Below, piece by piece: positions 56,399 to 64,000 of a DNA stretch of 64,000 nt. The notes beneath the pieces were generated by a model. It ran no database searches. It saw nothing but the letters and a program-made list of their open reading frames with translations, and had not been told where the DNA came from. The stretch lies in NCBI RefSeq assembly GCF_000747525.1, contig NZ_CP009278.1, positions 2,480,001-2,544,000 on the forward strand, given 5' to 3'. The position numbers and the translations under genes are program-made. Source of the DNA: Sphingobacterium sp. ML3W. GTDB taxonomy: Bacteria; Bacteroidota; Bacteroidia; Sphingobacteriales; Sphingobacteriaceae. Within the stretch, counting starts at the first letter, position 1. Each line of letters starts with the position of its first letter.

Positions 56399-58652
56399 GT
56401 AATATTTTTTTGAATATGAATTCTACACTTGTTCCAACTTGTTTTTCAGATTGTATGCTGAATTTTCCTTTTAAAAAATCGACTCGAGATTGAATATTAT
56501 ACAAACCAGCTGAATTGTTTCCTTTAATCTGATGAATATCAAATCCATCACCATCATCTTCGACAGTAATGCTATAGTGATCGGTTTCTTCTACAACTTG
56601 TATTATAATCTGCTTTGGCGAGGCATGTTTAATGGCGTTGTTGACAAGTTCTTGAATAATACGATAAACTAGGAGCTGTCTGTCTTTTTCTAAATCACTT
56701 TTATAATGCAAGAATTGTACATCAATATCTAATTGATCATTTGACATACGCCTCGCATAATCTTGAAGAGCTTCTTGTAAGCCATACCTGTTTAGCAATT
56801 CTGGCATCAGATTATGAGCTACACGACGGAGTTCTTCTACAGCTGTATCCAGTTTCTCTATGGATTTTTGCATGTTATTTTTGGCTGGTGAAGCTACCTG
56901 ATCAGTCAATTGCGATAAGCTAATTTTGGTACTTGATAGTAAGCCTCTCAGACCATCATGAAGATCACGTGCCAATCTGCCTCGTTCTTGTTCTTGTCCT
57001 GATAACATGGCGGTCAGTGTGGCGATTTTCGCATTCTGCCTTTCTTTATCTAAAGTCGCGTTATAAAGTTCTTTATTTTGACGAAGTCTTTTAGAACGTT
57101 GTTTATAGGCATAGAGCAGGAGCATCAAGGCCAGCAAGAATACTAAAATTAGACTGATATAGTATTTGTTTATCTTTTCTTTATAAGATATTTCGTTTTT
57201 ATAATTCAGAATATCTTGCGCACGACTCTGCGTTTCTAATCTTGATAATTTGAGTTCTTGTGTTCTTTTTTCCGATTCTAATTGCGTTAGCTCCAGCTGT
57301 TTTCTTTGATTTTCTTCATGCAATTTCAAATTTTCCAACTCCTGTTTTTGTTGTAAACTGATGGTCTGCATGAGACTTATTTGTTGCTCTTTTTTATCAG
57401 CTTCTAACTGCATGGTAATGAGCTGTTGTTGTTGTCTTTCCTTGTCAAATTGTGCTTCCAGTCTTCTTCCCAATTCCAGTTGTTCTTGATTGTATATGGA
57501 TTTAAATGTTTCCATATAAGCCTTATAGTAGCGAATTGCCTCAGGTAGATTTTTCTCTGATTCAGCAATTTCGGAAAGACTTTCATAAATACTGAGAATT
57601 ATATTTTCATCAGGAACACTACTTTTAGAAACTTCTGTTAAAGCAGCAAGCAAATATTCTTTTGCACGGTCGGGTTTGCCATCTTTAATCGCTAATTCTG
57701 CCATGATGCCATATGAAGAAGCTACATGCGTATATTGTTGAGTCGCTAATCCTTGCTTTCTAGCGAGTTCGGCATAATAAAGCACTTTATTTTGATAACT
57801 ATTTGGGAAATAGCTAAAATAAAGATGTGCTAAATTGTTAGCTACAAAAGAAAGGTTTGAAGGGAAGGGAATCTTACTTTTATTTTTATCATAAGTATTG
57901 ATAGCTTGCAAATAATATTTTTCAGCCAGATTGCGCACGTCCTGCTTGCTCTCGTCTTTCATATATTGCTGTTCGTACATATAACCCATAAGCATATAGG
58001 CATCAAAAATAGCAATTGGATCATTTTGTTTAATGGCTAAATCTAAAGCGAGCAAGCTATATTTTTCCTGTAATTGGTGTTCATTCCAATTGGCGTAGAC
58101 TGAGGTTAGTTCCTTATAGGTTGTCGATTTGCGACCATTCAGTGTTGGCGATGGAGGAGCTTTGTCGAAATAGGTAATCGCACGTAAGAAACTTCTTACA
58201 GCTTCGCCCTCTTTATTGTTTCGTACATGAAGCCAGCCTTCACAATAATTAATGTAGCCTTTTATTTCTATATCTTTTGAATTGTCTGCATATGCTTTTG
58301 CTTTTTCCAAGCTGGTATCAGAGTCCTTCAGTCGTTCAGCTATTCGGTTATTCATAGCTGAGATGGCATACAGGTTGGCAGCATATTTGCCATCTTTTAG
58401 AAGAAGTGCAACCTGCAAGTTTTCATCAAGTATTTGAGCAGCTTTCTCTTCTTGTTGATTGAAAAATAAAGCCGTTATATATTTACCGGCCACGTAGAGC
58501 CTATCAGGATTTGTTATAGCAATGTTTTCGTACTGAAGTTTTAGATTATTTAATACTTCTTGCGCAGAAGTGTGATGCATCAAAACACAAAAACTGAGGG
58601 TGACAAAAATATGTCTTAACTTATGCTTGAAACTAATCTTATTTTTGCTCAT
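56376..58652 (-). CDS. TPR-containing sensor histidine kinase (HisKA_3 type)
   Basis: A 758-residue kinase. A signal peptide ends HHTSAQ, followed by a periplasmic region of TPR repeats (residues about 40-400), a coiled coil rich in Gln and Glu (about 400-490), one membrane span (YISLILVFLLALMLLLYAY) and the kinase core. The HisKA_3 box EQERGRLARDLHDGLRG contains the phosphorylated His near residue 563, and the ATPase domain has IIQELVNNAIKHASPKQI and VEDDGDGFD. This architecture is typical of Bacteroidota sensors paired with NarL-type regulators. The signal is unknown. Confidence 0.93.
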   Translation of the reverse strand: MSKNKISFKHKLRHIFVTLSFCVLMHHTSAQEVLNNLKLQYENIAITNPDRLYVAGKYITALFFNQQEEKAAQILDENLQVALLLKDGKYAANLYAISAMNNRIAERLKDSDTSLEKAKAYADNSKDIEIKGYINYCEGWLHVRNNKEGEAVRSFLRAITYFDKAPPSPTLNGRKSTTYKELTSVYANWNEHQLQEKYSLLALDLAIKQNDPIAIFDAYMLMGYMYEQQYMKDESKQDVRNLAEKYYLQAINTYDKNKSKIPFPSNLSFVANNLAHLYFSYFPNSYQNKVLYYAELARKQGLATQQYTHVASSYGIMAELAIKDGKPDRAKEYLLAALTEVSKSSVPDENIILSIYESLSEIAESEKNLPEAIRYYKAYMETFKSIYNQEQLELGRRLEAQFDKERQQQQLITMQLEADKKEQQISLMQTISLQQKQELENLKLHEENQRKQLELTQLESEKRTQELKLSRLETQSRAQDILNYKNEISYKEKINKYYISLILVFLLALMLLLYAYKQRSKRLRQNKELYNATLDKERQNAKIATLTAMLSGQEQERGRLARDLHDGLRGLLSSTKISLSQLTDQVASPAKNNMQKSIEKLDTAVEELRRVAHNLMPELLNRYGLQEALQDYARRMSNDQLDIDVQFLHYKSDLEKDRQLLVYRIIQELVNNAIKHASPKQIIIQVVEETDHYSITVEDDGDGFDIHQIKGNNSAGLYNIQSRVDFLKGKFSIQSEKQVGTSVEFIFKKILHDKNCDY

Positions 58653-59371
58653 CGGTATTCCTTATGAATCTGTATTTAGGAGACTAAGATATCACTTTTC
58701 ATAAACACTGAAGGAATTTTTAATGAATATAATGACCGTTTAATGGCTCTTAAGTAAAGAAAAATCCCATAATCAAATAGTTGAACAAGAAGCGCTTTAA
58801 GTTTTAATCAGCTTCTAAATCAACCACTTTTTGATTTTTCGTGCCTATATAATAACACGCTTCGTTTCTTTTATCTTCTGAGACTAAAGCAATACCAATT
58901 TCAAAAAGTATCTCTTAAGTAAGGGTATTATTTTTTTTTTAACTCATTGATATCAACATATTTTCCATTTTCTGTCTTTGGAAAGTAATTCCATAATCAA
59001 TCCTAAACATTTTTTTATTGTACTATTGCTGAAAGTATTATGAAGTATATTGTGGCAAGTGCGTACGTTAGCTTCTTCATGATATTAAAGTCATATTACA
59101 AAGATGCCATTTCTAACGCATCAATTTTATCCCTGAAACTAGTGATTTTGCGTATTTATAATAAGATTACTAAAATGGTATCCATAAAAATGGGGACATG
59201 ATAAAAGACGTACTTAATATTTTTTGGTTTATTTTATTCAGTTACAGATGCATAACAATTTTTTCACGGATTGATTTGGATAGAAAAGAAATACAAATTT
59301 TGATTTCAAATTTATGGAGTAGTCTTTAAACGGATTTTCCATCTTGTAAACCTTTAAATGAATATGCTTTA
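58653..59371. other. Intergenic region holding a decayed gene
   Basis: About 720 bp with no intact gene. It contains the minus-strand relict at 58804-59080 and a run of ten T's at 58931-58940. The rest is AT-rich with stops in all frames. Confidence 0.45.
58804..59080 (-). pseudogene. Frameshifted relict of a small exported protein
   Basis: On the minus strand an ATG at 59080 begins a signal-peptide-like stretch (MKKLTYALATIYFIILSAIV) that meets a stop. Further down, LWNYFPKTENGKYVDINELK leads into a Lys-rich segment ending PLLK, and one base missing there joins exactly to EILFEIGIALVSEDKRNEA, CYYIGTKNQKVVDLEAD and stop at 58804-58806. Two continuous protein-like halves in different frames, with one base lost between, make a dead gene likely. 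Extra stops lie between the signal peptide and the body. Family not recognised. Confidence 0.4.
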
Positions 59372-60883
59372 TTATTTGATAAATGCACCTTCAGGAATAG
59401 ATGGATAGATTTCTTCAAAAGAACGATGTTTGTTATTTTGTCTTTTATGGATTAACGATCTGTTGAGATGTTTCAAGTTAGGGCTACCGGATGCTGCAAG
59501 TAAGTCTAAAAAATCTTTTAATATTTCTTCGTGATAATTTTTCACGCGTTTCCATTTTTCCTCCACAACCAATCCATTCACTAATCTCGCATCATTCGTT
59601 GCTACACCAGAAGGGCAGGTGTTTGTGTGGCATTTAAGGGCCTGTATACATCCTAAAGCCAGCATCATACCTCGAGCAGAATTGCAAACATCTGCTCCTA
59701 TACAAAGCGCTTTAAAGATGTCAAAAGCTGTGAATATTTTAGTGGCAGTGATAATCTTAATATCTTTTTTTAAATCAAATCCGCGAAGTGTATCGACGGC
59801 AAATACCAACGCTTCCTCCCAAGGCATGCCAACGGCATTCGAAAAATCAATAGGAGCTGCACCTGTGCCACCTTCAGCACCGTCGATGGTGATAAAATCA
59901 GGCTTTATTCCTGTTTCCAAAATAGCTAAGCAGATGTCTATAAATTCCTTTTTACTACCGATTGCAAGTTTAAATCCGATTGGTTTACCTGCTGATAACT
60001 CTCGCAGTTGCTGTATAAAATCAAGAAGTCCTTTGGCGTCGTGGAAAGCTGTATGGCTTGGAGGAGAAATGACCGCAGTATGGGGCTTGACACCTCTGAT
60101 TGCTGCAATTTCGTCATTGTTTTTAGATGCAGGCAACACACCTCCATGACCCGGTTTGGCTCCTTGTGAAAGTTTAATCGCAATCATTTTGACCTCAGGT
60201 CGATTTCCATTTATTTGAAATTTCTCTGGAGAAAAGAAGCCATCTTCGGTACGACAACCAAAATAGCCCGTTCCTATTTCGAAGACAAGATCTCCTCCCA
60301 TGAGATGATAGTTTGAAATACCACCTTCCCCTGTATCGTGAAAGAAACTTCCAGCTTTTGCTCCTCGATTTAAAGCCATGATTGCATTTTTACTTAAAGC
60401 ACCAAAACTCATGGCCGAAATATTAAAAATACTAGCAGAGTAGGGCTGTTGACAACCTTTAGAGCCTATGATTTCTCGAGGTGGGCTTGGCAATTTGGGA
60501 GCAGCATAAATACTATGTTGCATCCAACTATAGTTTTCTTGATTGACGTCAAGCTCCGTCCCGAACGGATGATTTTCATTTTCTTTTTTCGCTCTTGAAT
60601 AAATATAATCGCGATGATTGCGATCTATCGGTTTACCGTCAGTTCCTGATTCGACAAAATATTGATGTAGTTCTGGACCAATCGCCTCTAAAAGAAAACG
60701 CATGTGACCAATAACAGGATAGTTACGCAGTATGGCATGTTTCGTTTGCGTAAGGTCATATATTCCAATAAGTAATATCGCTAAACCTATGCCAATTAAA
60801 CCCCAAAATGGCCATGTAAATACAATGAAAATAATCAAGAATAGCACTATTAGTGTACTTGTAAATCTGACAACTTCTCTCAT
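59372..60883 (-). CDS. FMN-binding glutamate synthase-family protein
   Basis: A 503-residue protein with an N-terminal membrane-spanning region (FLIIFIVFTWPFWGLIGIGL) and a glutamate-synthase central-domain TIM barrel. Features include FNISAMSFGALSKNAIMALN, HDTGEGGISNYHLMGGD, QGAKPGHGGVLPASKN, DFITIDGAEGGTGAAP and a Cys cluster in LGCIQALKCHTNTCPSGVAT for an iron-sulfur site. It lacks the glutaminase domain, so it is not full GltB. The role of these single-domain proteins is unclear; they may be membrane-associated flavoenzymes. It stands alone, downstream of a pseudogene. Confidence 0.9.
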   Translation of the reverse strand: MREVVRFTSTLIVLFLIIFIVFTWPFWGLIGIGLAILLIGIYDLTQTKHAILRNYPVIGHMRFLLEAIGPELHQYFVESGTDGKPIDRNHRDYIYSRAKKENENHPFGTELDVNQENYSWMQHSIYAAPKLPSPPREIIGSKGCQQPYSASIFNISAMSFGALSKNAIMALNRGAKAGSFFHDTGEGGISNYHLMGGDLVFEIGTGYFGCRTEDGFFSPEKFQINGNRPEVKMIAIKLSQGAKPGHGGVLPASKNNDEIAAIRGVKPHTAVISPPSHTAFHDAKGLLDFIQQLRELSAGKPIGFKLAIGSKKEFIDICLAILETGIKPDFITIDGAEGGTGAAPIDFSNAVGMPWEEALVFAVDTLRGFDLKKDIKIITATKIFTAFDIFKALCIGADVCNSARGMMLALGCIQALKCHTNTCPSGVATNDARLVNGLVVEEKWKRVKNYHEEILKDFLDLLAASGSPNLKHLNRSLIHKRQNNKHRSFEEIYPSIPEGAFIK

Positions 60884-60951
60884 GTTTGTGAATTAGGTTA
60901 TTAAAATTTCTTTATTATATTAAAACCCCACTTTGACAGTTTTTGTTTCTT

Positions 60952-61250
60952 TTATTTCCAACCACCTCCTAATGCCGAATATATTTGGACTACAGCTTGT
61001 AGCTGTTACAATTTGTCATTGACTGCGTTGTGTTTCGCATTTAATAGATTTTGTTCAGAGGTAAGGACATCTGTGTAATTTGTTGTACTCGTATATTTAA
61101 GTAATTCTTTCGTAAAATGCACTGCTTTCTCCAAGTTGATTATTTGTGATTTCCGAGAAGAAGAATTTTCATTTGATAGCTTGGGTGGTTTGCGCTGGTA
61201 AAATAGTAATCGATGAAAGTAAGAAAGCACAGGAGTAAAATCCTAACCAT
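60952..61250 (-). pseudogene. Remnant of a NodT-family RND outer membrane efflux gene
   Basis: Read on the minus strand, the segment FTKELLKYTSTTNYTDVLTS followed by EQNLLNAKHNAVNDKL is the conserved C-terminal region of NodT-type outer membrane factors. A TAA at 61006-61008 interrupts it, and the same frame then continues for 17 codons as QLQAVVQIYSALGGGWK and a TAA at 60952-60954, the family's normal end. Upstream an ATG at 61248-61250 opens a signal-peptide-like start in another frame. The middle of the gene, over 350 codons, is missing. This is a deleted and mutated gene. Confidence 0.8.
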
Positions 61251-61440
61251 TAAAACAATATTGGAATAAACAAAGGAAATCTATTTAAGATGTCTTTGTG
61301 TTTACAGGCTCATTTTATCAAGTATAATGTGTCGGATCTTCAGTTGTAAAATTTTCTTGTCATAAGACAAGCATATTTGGGACTCTATTTCTTTAATTTT
61401 GATACTTAGAATATAAATAAACTGTTGTAAATCAATAAAT

Positions 61441-61965
61441 ATGGATAAATCTAAATCAACTAAATTAGCGGCAATTATTCCAGCTTACCGCATGCATACC
61501 CAGAACTTTTTAAGTTTGCTTGATGGAATTTCAGAAATTGATGCCAGGAAGAGAATAGATGGACGAACTAATCATATTATTTGGATGGCAGGCAACTTTG
61601 TCAATGTGCGATATGCAATAGCTCATCTTCTAGACCTGAATGAAGTAGATCCTTATCAGGATTTGTTTTATATGGGTAAGTCATTGGATGAACAATTTAA
61701 ATATCCAAATCTAATCGATTTAACAAAAAATCTTCACTTCATATCCCCCAAAGTTTACCAAGGTCTATTGGATATCCATGACGAGCAATTATCAGAGCTT
61801 TTTCCGATCGGTATGAATATTCCATTCATTCACGAAGATAAGCTCAATTTTATTGGCATGTGCATTGGAAGACAAGATTATCTTTGCGGACAGATGGCAC
61901 TCATGAGACGCATACTAGACTATCCTGCGATGAATTATGGTGTAGATGAAAAGATCGGATATTAA
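61441..61965 (+). CDS. DinB-family protein
   Basis: A 174-residue protein with the four-helix DinB pattern. The first helix begins LAAIIPAYRMHTQNFLSLLD, and NHIIWMAGNFVNVRYAIAHL carries the His of the first metal-ligand helix. The later conserved His appears shifted to a region reading LLDIHDEQLSELF, and the last helix reads GMCIGRQDYLCGQMALMRRI, where DinB proteins have a His-x-x-x-His and here an Asp and a Cys appear. Metal binding is therefore uncertain. DinB proteins include thiol transferases and stress proteins. It has its own upstream region and no operon partner. Confidence 0.75.
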   Translation: MDKSKSTKLAAIIPAYRMHTQNFLSLLDGISEIDARKRIDGRTNHIIWMAGNFVNVRYAIAHLLDLNEVDPYQDLFYMGKSLDEQFKYPNLIDLTKNLHFISPKVYQGLLDIHDEQLSELFPIGMNIPFIHEDKLNFIGMCIGRQDYLCGQMALMRRILDYPAMNYGVDEKIGY

Positions 61966-61966
61966 T

Positions 61967-62068
61967 ATGGATCCACATGTAGCACAAGATTTTGACGTAA
62001 CAAGAAATGATCTGTATCACGAAATTTGGAGGAAACCCTTACTTTTCATACATGGTTCTGGAGGTTAG
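61967..62068 (+). pseudogene. Short N-terminal stub, possibly of a DNA-binding protein
   Basis: A 33-codon ORF opens MDPHVAQDFDVTRNDLYHEI and ends WRKPLLFIHGSGG with a TAG. The part TRNDLYHEIWRKP resembles the opening of HTH proteins that begin with a similar R-x-x-LY-x-x-VW-x-x-P pattern. It starts one base after the DinB-like stop. I read it as the truncated start of a lost gene, with low confidence. Confidence 0.3.
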
Positions 62069-62174
62069 ATACGGGAGGACTTTTTAAGTTAATTCTTAAT
62101 ATTAACTAATATTAAATAGCATATTTTATATTTTTTTTTATAGTTTTAGCGCTTTAGAATATTTAAATACAGAA

Positions 62175-63143
62175 ATGGCGTTAACAAACTTATCAAGACA
62201 TGTCGCTCTTGGAATTGATATTGGCGGGACGAATACTAAATTTGGAATAGTAAACCATCGTGGTGAAGTTCTGGAAAAAGGTAATTTACGTACGGATGAA
62301 TATAAAAAGGTAGAAGAGTTCATTGATGCTTTACATGAAAAAGTAAATCCATTAATTGAAAAATATGGAAGCGTTAATAATTTTGATGGTATAGGAGTTG
62401 GAGTACCAAATGGTAATTATTATACAGGGACTGTAGAACAAGCTGCCAATTTACCATGGAAGGGGGTAATTCCTTTTGCCGAGATGATTGAAAGCAAATT
62501 TGGGTTAAAATGTGTCATAACTAATGATGCAAATGCTGCGGCTTTGGGCGAAATGCTATTTGGAGCAGCTCGGGGAATGAAAGATTTTATTATGATAACA
62601 TTAGGTACAGGGGTTGGTAGCGGAATAGTCGCCAATGGGAATGTAGTTTATGGTCATGATGGGTTTGCTGGTGAATTGGGGCATACAATAGTGAAGCCAG
62701 GAGGGAGAAAGCATTGGAGTACAGGATCTGAAGGAAGTTTAGAGGCTTACGCATCTGCAACAGGAATTGCTATCACGGCAAAGAAAATGAGGGCAGAGTT
62801 TCCGAGCTCTATGCTTAATGAATACCCTGAAGACGAGATCAACTCCAAAACAGTTCATGAGTGTGCTCTAAAAGGTGATCCAATTGCTATTGAAGTATTT
62901 CGCTATACAGGACAAAAGCTTGGGGAAGCTTTGGCTAACTTTGTGATGTTTTCATCTCCAGAAGCTATTCTGTTGTTTGGTGGAGTTATACAAGCTGGGG
63001 ACTTTATATTAAAACCTGCTAAACTACATATGGAAAGGAATCTTTTTCCAATTTTTAGAGATAAAGTTAGATTGGTTTTTAGTGAACTACCTGAAGCCGA
63101 TGCGGCAATTCTTGGTGCAAGCGCGTTGGTCTGGGAGCAATAA
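62175..63143 (+). CDS. ROK-family sugar kinase-like protein lacking the zinc cysteines
   Basis: A 322-residue ROK protein. The phosphate-binding loop is LGIDIGGTNTKFGIV, the catalytic Asp lies in VITNDANAAALGEMLFGAAR, and GTGVGSGIVANGNVVYG and GFAGELGHTIVKPGGR follow. The signature normally reads Cys-x-Cys-Gly-x-x-Gly-Cys-Leu-Glu; here the aligned part is WSTGSEGSLEAYAS, with all three cysteines replaced. ROK proteins of this length without an HTH are usually glucokinases or similar sugar kinases. The kinase call stands on the ATPase motifs. It stands alone. Confidence 0.88.
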   Translation: MALTNLSRHVALGIDIGGTNTKFGIVNHRGEVLEKGNLRTDEYKKVEEFIDALHEKVNPLIEKYGSVNNFDGIGVGVPNGNYYTGTVEQAANLPWKGVIPFAEMIESKFGLKCVITNDANAAALGEMLFGAARGMKDFIMITLGTGVGSGIVANGNVVYGHDGFAGELGHTIVKPGGRKHWSTGSEGSLEAYASATGIAITAKKMRAEFPSSMLNEYPEDEINSKTVHECALKGDPIAIEVFRYTGQKLGEALANFVMFSSPEAILLFGGVIQAGDFILKPAKLHMERNLFPIFRDKVRLVFSELPEADAAILGASALVWEQ

Positions 63144-63169
63144 CCACGACTTTTTCGATCATATTATCT

Positions 63170-63217
63170 ATCCGACCTACAATTTAACCATAGCTATGGT
63201 TAAATTGTAGGTCGGAT
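63170..63217. repeat. 48-bp perfect palindrome
   Basis: Two 24-bp arms, the left starting ATCCGACCTACAATTT and the right ending AAATTGTAGGTCGGAT, meet at a central TAGCTA with no loop and no mismatch. It lies 26 bp past the ROK gene. It can act as a terminator stem, although no T-run of more than three follows directly. Confidence 0.85.
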
Positions 63218-63423
63218 TTCTGCTGTACTTTTCTCTGTAATTAACTTCGCTATGTTATCCTGAAAGTTAAGTTAATAAAATTAAGCCCCATTTCTTACAC
63301 TACTCGGTTTCTGACAAATGTTTGAAAATTTCAGATTGTTTTATTTTTTGTAACTTGGCTCAGATTAACTTATATATAATAACCAATATTATATAAACCG
63401 ATACAAAAATAGTTGAATTATTT

Positions 63424-64000
63424 ATGAAATACTATTGTTTACTGTCTGCTCTGATACTACATTCTTTATGTCAAGCACAGGAGGAAAGAAAAGAAGTAGT
63501 TTCTTTGGATAGCGCTTATAAAAGAGGGTATCATATTACAAAAATTGCCAATCAACAACCACGTATAGATGGTAAATTGGATGAGGATATATGGAATAAT
63601 GTTGGCGAGTGGTCTGAGAAATTTTCTCAAGTTATTCCTTTCGAACGTGCACATACAGATTCATGGACGCGCATGAAGATATTTTATGACGATCAAAATG
63701 TGTATGTAGGTGTTTATTGTAAAGACAAACATCCTGAGACGATGAATTCTTTTATTGGCAATCGAGACGATAATACTAATGGAGATCTTATTAGCATTGC
63801 TTTCGATACTTACCATGATTATCGAGTTGCTTCAGAATTTAATATAAACCTCGGTGGAAACAAGACCGATCTTACCGTTACAGATAAACTCTCTGTCAAT
63901 TTAAGTTGGAATACGGTGTGGGAGGGACGTACACATATTAACTTAGCAGATTCAAGTTGGACTGCCGAATTGCGAATTCCCTTTAGTCAATTGCGTTATA
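63424..64000 (+). CDS. DUF5916 protein with N-terminal CBM9-like domain, 5' part
   Basis: The gene starts ATG at 63424 and runs past the window edge. The signal peptide ends LHSLCQAQ (residue 19). Then the CBM9-like domain opens with ITKIANQQPRIDGKLDEDIW and later TRMKIFYDDQNVYVGVYCKD, GDLISIAFDTYHDYRVASEF and WTAELRIPFSQLRY, which is the standard start of Bacteroidota DUF5916 proteins. These are large exported proteins, with a beta-barrel-like second part, of unknown role; a link to sugar or envelope binding is only inferred from the CBM9 fold. Confidence 0.9.
   Translation, partial: MKYYCLLSALILHSLCQAQEERKEVVSLDSAYKRGYHITKIANQQPRIDGKLDEDIWNNVGEWSEKFSQVIPFERAHTDSWTRMKIFYDDQNVYVGVYCKDKHPETMNSFIGNRDDNTNGDLISIAFDTYHDYRVASEFNINLGGNKTDLTVTDKLSVNLSWNTVWEGRTHINLADSSWTAELRIPFSQLRY

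Noticed and set aside
59619..60149. 176-codon antisense ORF within the glutamate-synthase-like gene
   Set aside because: Lies entirely opposite the conserved FMN barrel; long only because of codon bias there.

Overview
The window reads as chromosomal DNA of an AT-rich Bacteroidota, most like Sphingobacterium or a close relative. The evidence is a SusC/SusD outer-membrane pair, Bacteroidota-type promoters (TTTG, about 19-20 bases, TAnnTTTG), few Shine-Dalgarno sequences, the rpsU-xerC-hpf gene order, monomeric isocitrate dehydrogenase, a TPR histidine kinase with a NarL-type regulator, and DUF4954, DUF4836-like and DUF5916 proteins. No insertion sequence, prophage or CRISPR array was seen.

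Layout. 1-5.5 kb: the end of a nutrient-uptake locus (SusC, SusD, two exported thioredoxin-fold proteins). 5.5-7.5 kb: a decayed stretch with a 44-residue membrane protein and a truncated gene stub, then a D-threonine-aldolase-like enzyme. 7.7-11.4 kb: a GH130 glycoside phosphorylase/hydrolase converging on, and overlapping, a GT4 glycosyltransferase with an extra helical C-terminal half. 12-14.5 kb: stress genes (CsbD-like protein, large-subunit catalase). 14.5-16 kb: gene-poor DNA ending in a tRNA-Met. 16-19.6 kb: HAD phosphatase, rpsU, xerC, hpf, a small conserved protein and ferritin. 19.8-23.5 kb: an outer-membrane beta-barrel protein and a quinone oxidoreductase. 23.5-31.2 kb: an AraC regulator divergent from a seven-gene operon that looks like a complete non-phosphorylating oxidative pathway for L-fucose (or a related 6-deoxysugar) down to pyruvate and lactate. 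31.3-35 kb: glycolytic operon pfkA, GlcNAc-kinase-like gene, gapA, with a divergent Nudix-type regulator and a palindromic operator candidate. 35.2-41.4 kb: a TetR-RND efflux operon. 41.6-45.6 kb: glmS and a DUF4954 left-handed beta-helix protein. 45.8-51.3 kb: small genes, an aldo/keto reductase, an NAD(P)-binding protein, monomeric isocitrate dehydrogenase and a MepB-like protein. 51.6-58.7 kb: an uncharacterised three-gene envelope module next to a two-component system. 58.8-64 kb: two pseudogenes, an FMN glutamate-synthase-like protein, a DinB-family protein, a ROK protein lacking its zinc cysteines, and the start of a DUF5916 protein.

The best-supported integrated system is the deoxysugar operon: permease, mutarotase, SDR dehydrogenase, lactonase, UxaA-type dehydratase, second SDR and FAH-type hydrolase, with a pair of 21-bp-spaced direct repeats upstream as candidate AraC sites. 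Less explained and worth attention are the lipoprotein/DUF4836-like/anchored-protein module, the GH130-GT4 pair, the strong Shine-Dalgarno sequences kept in front of rpsU and hpf, and the operator-like palindrome between the pfkA operon and the Nudix regulator. All assignments rest on reading motifs and gene order; no database search was run.
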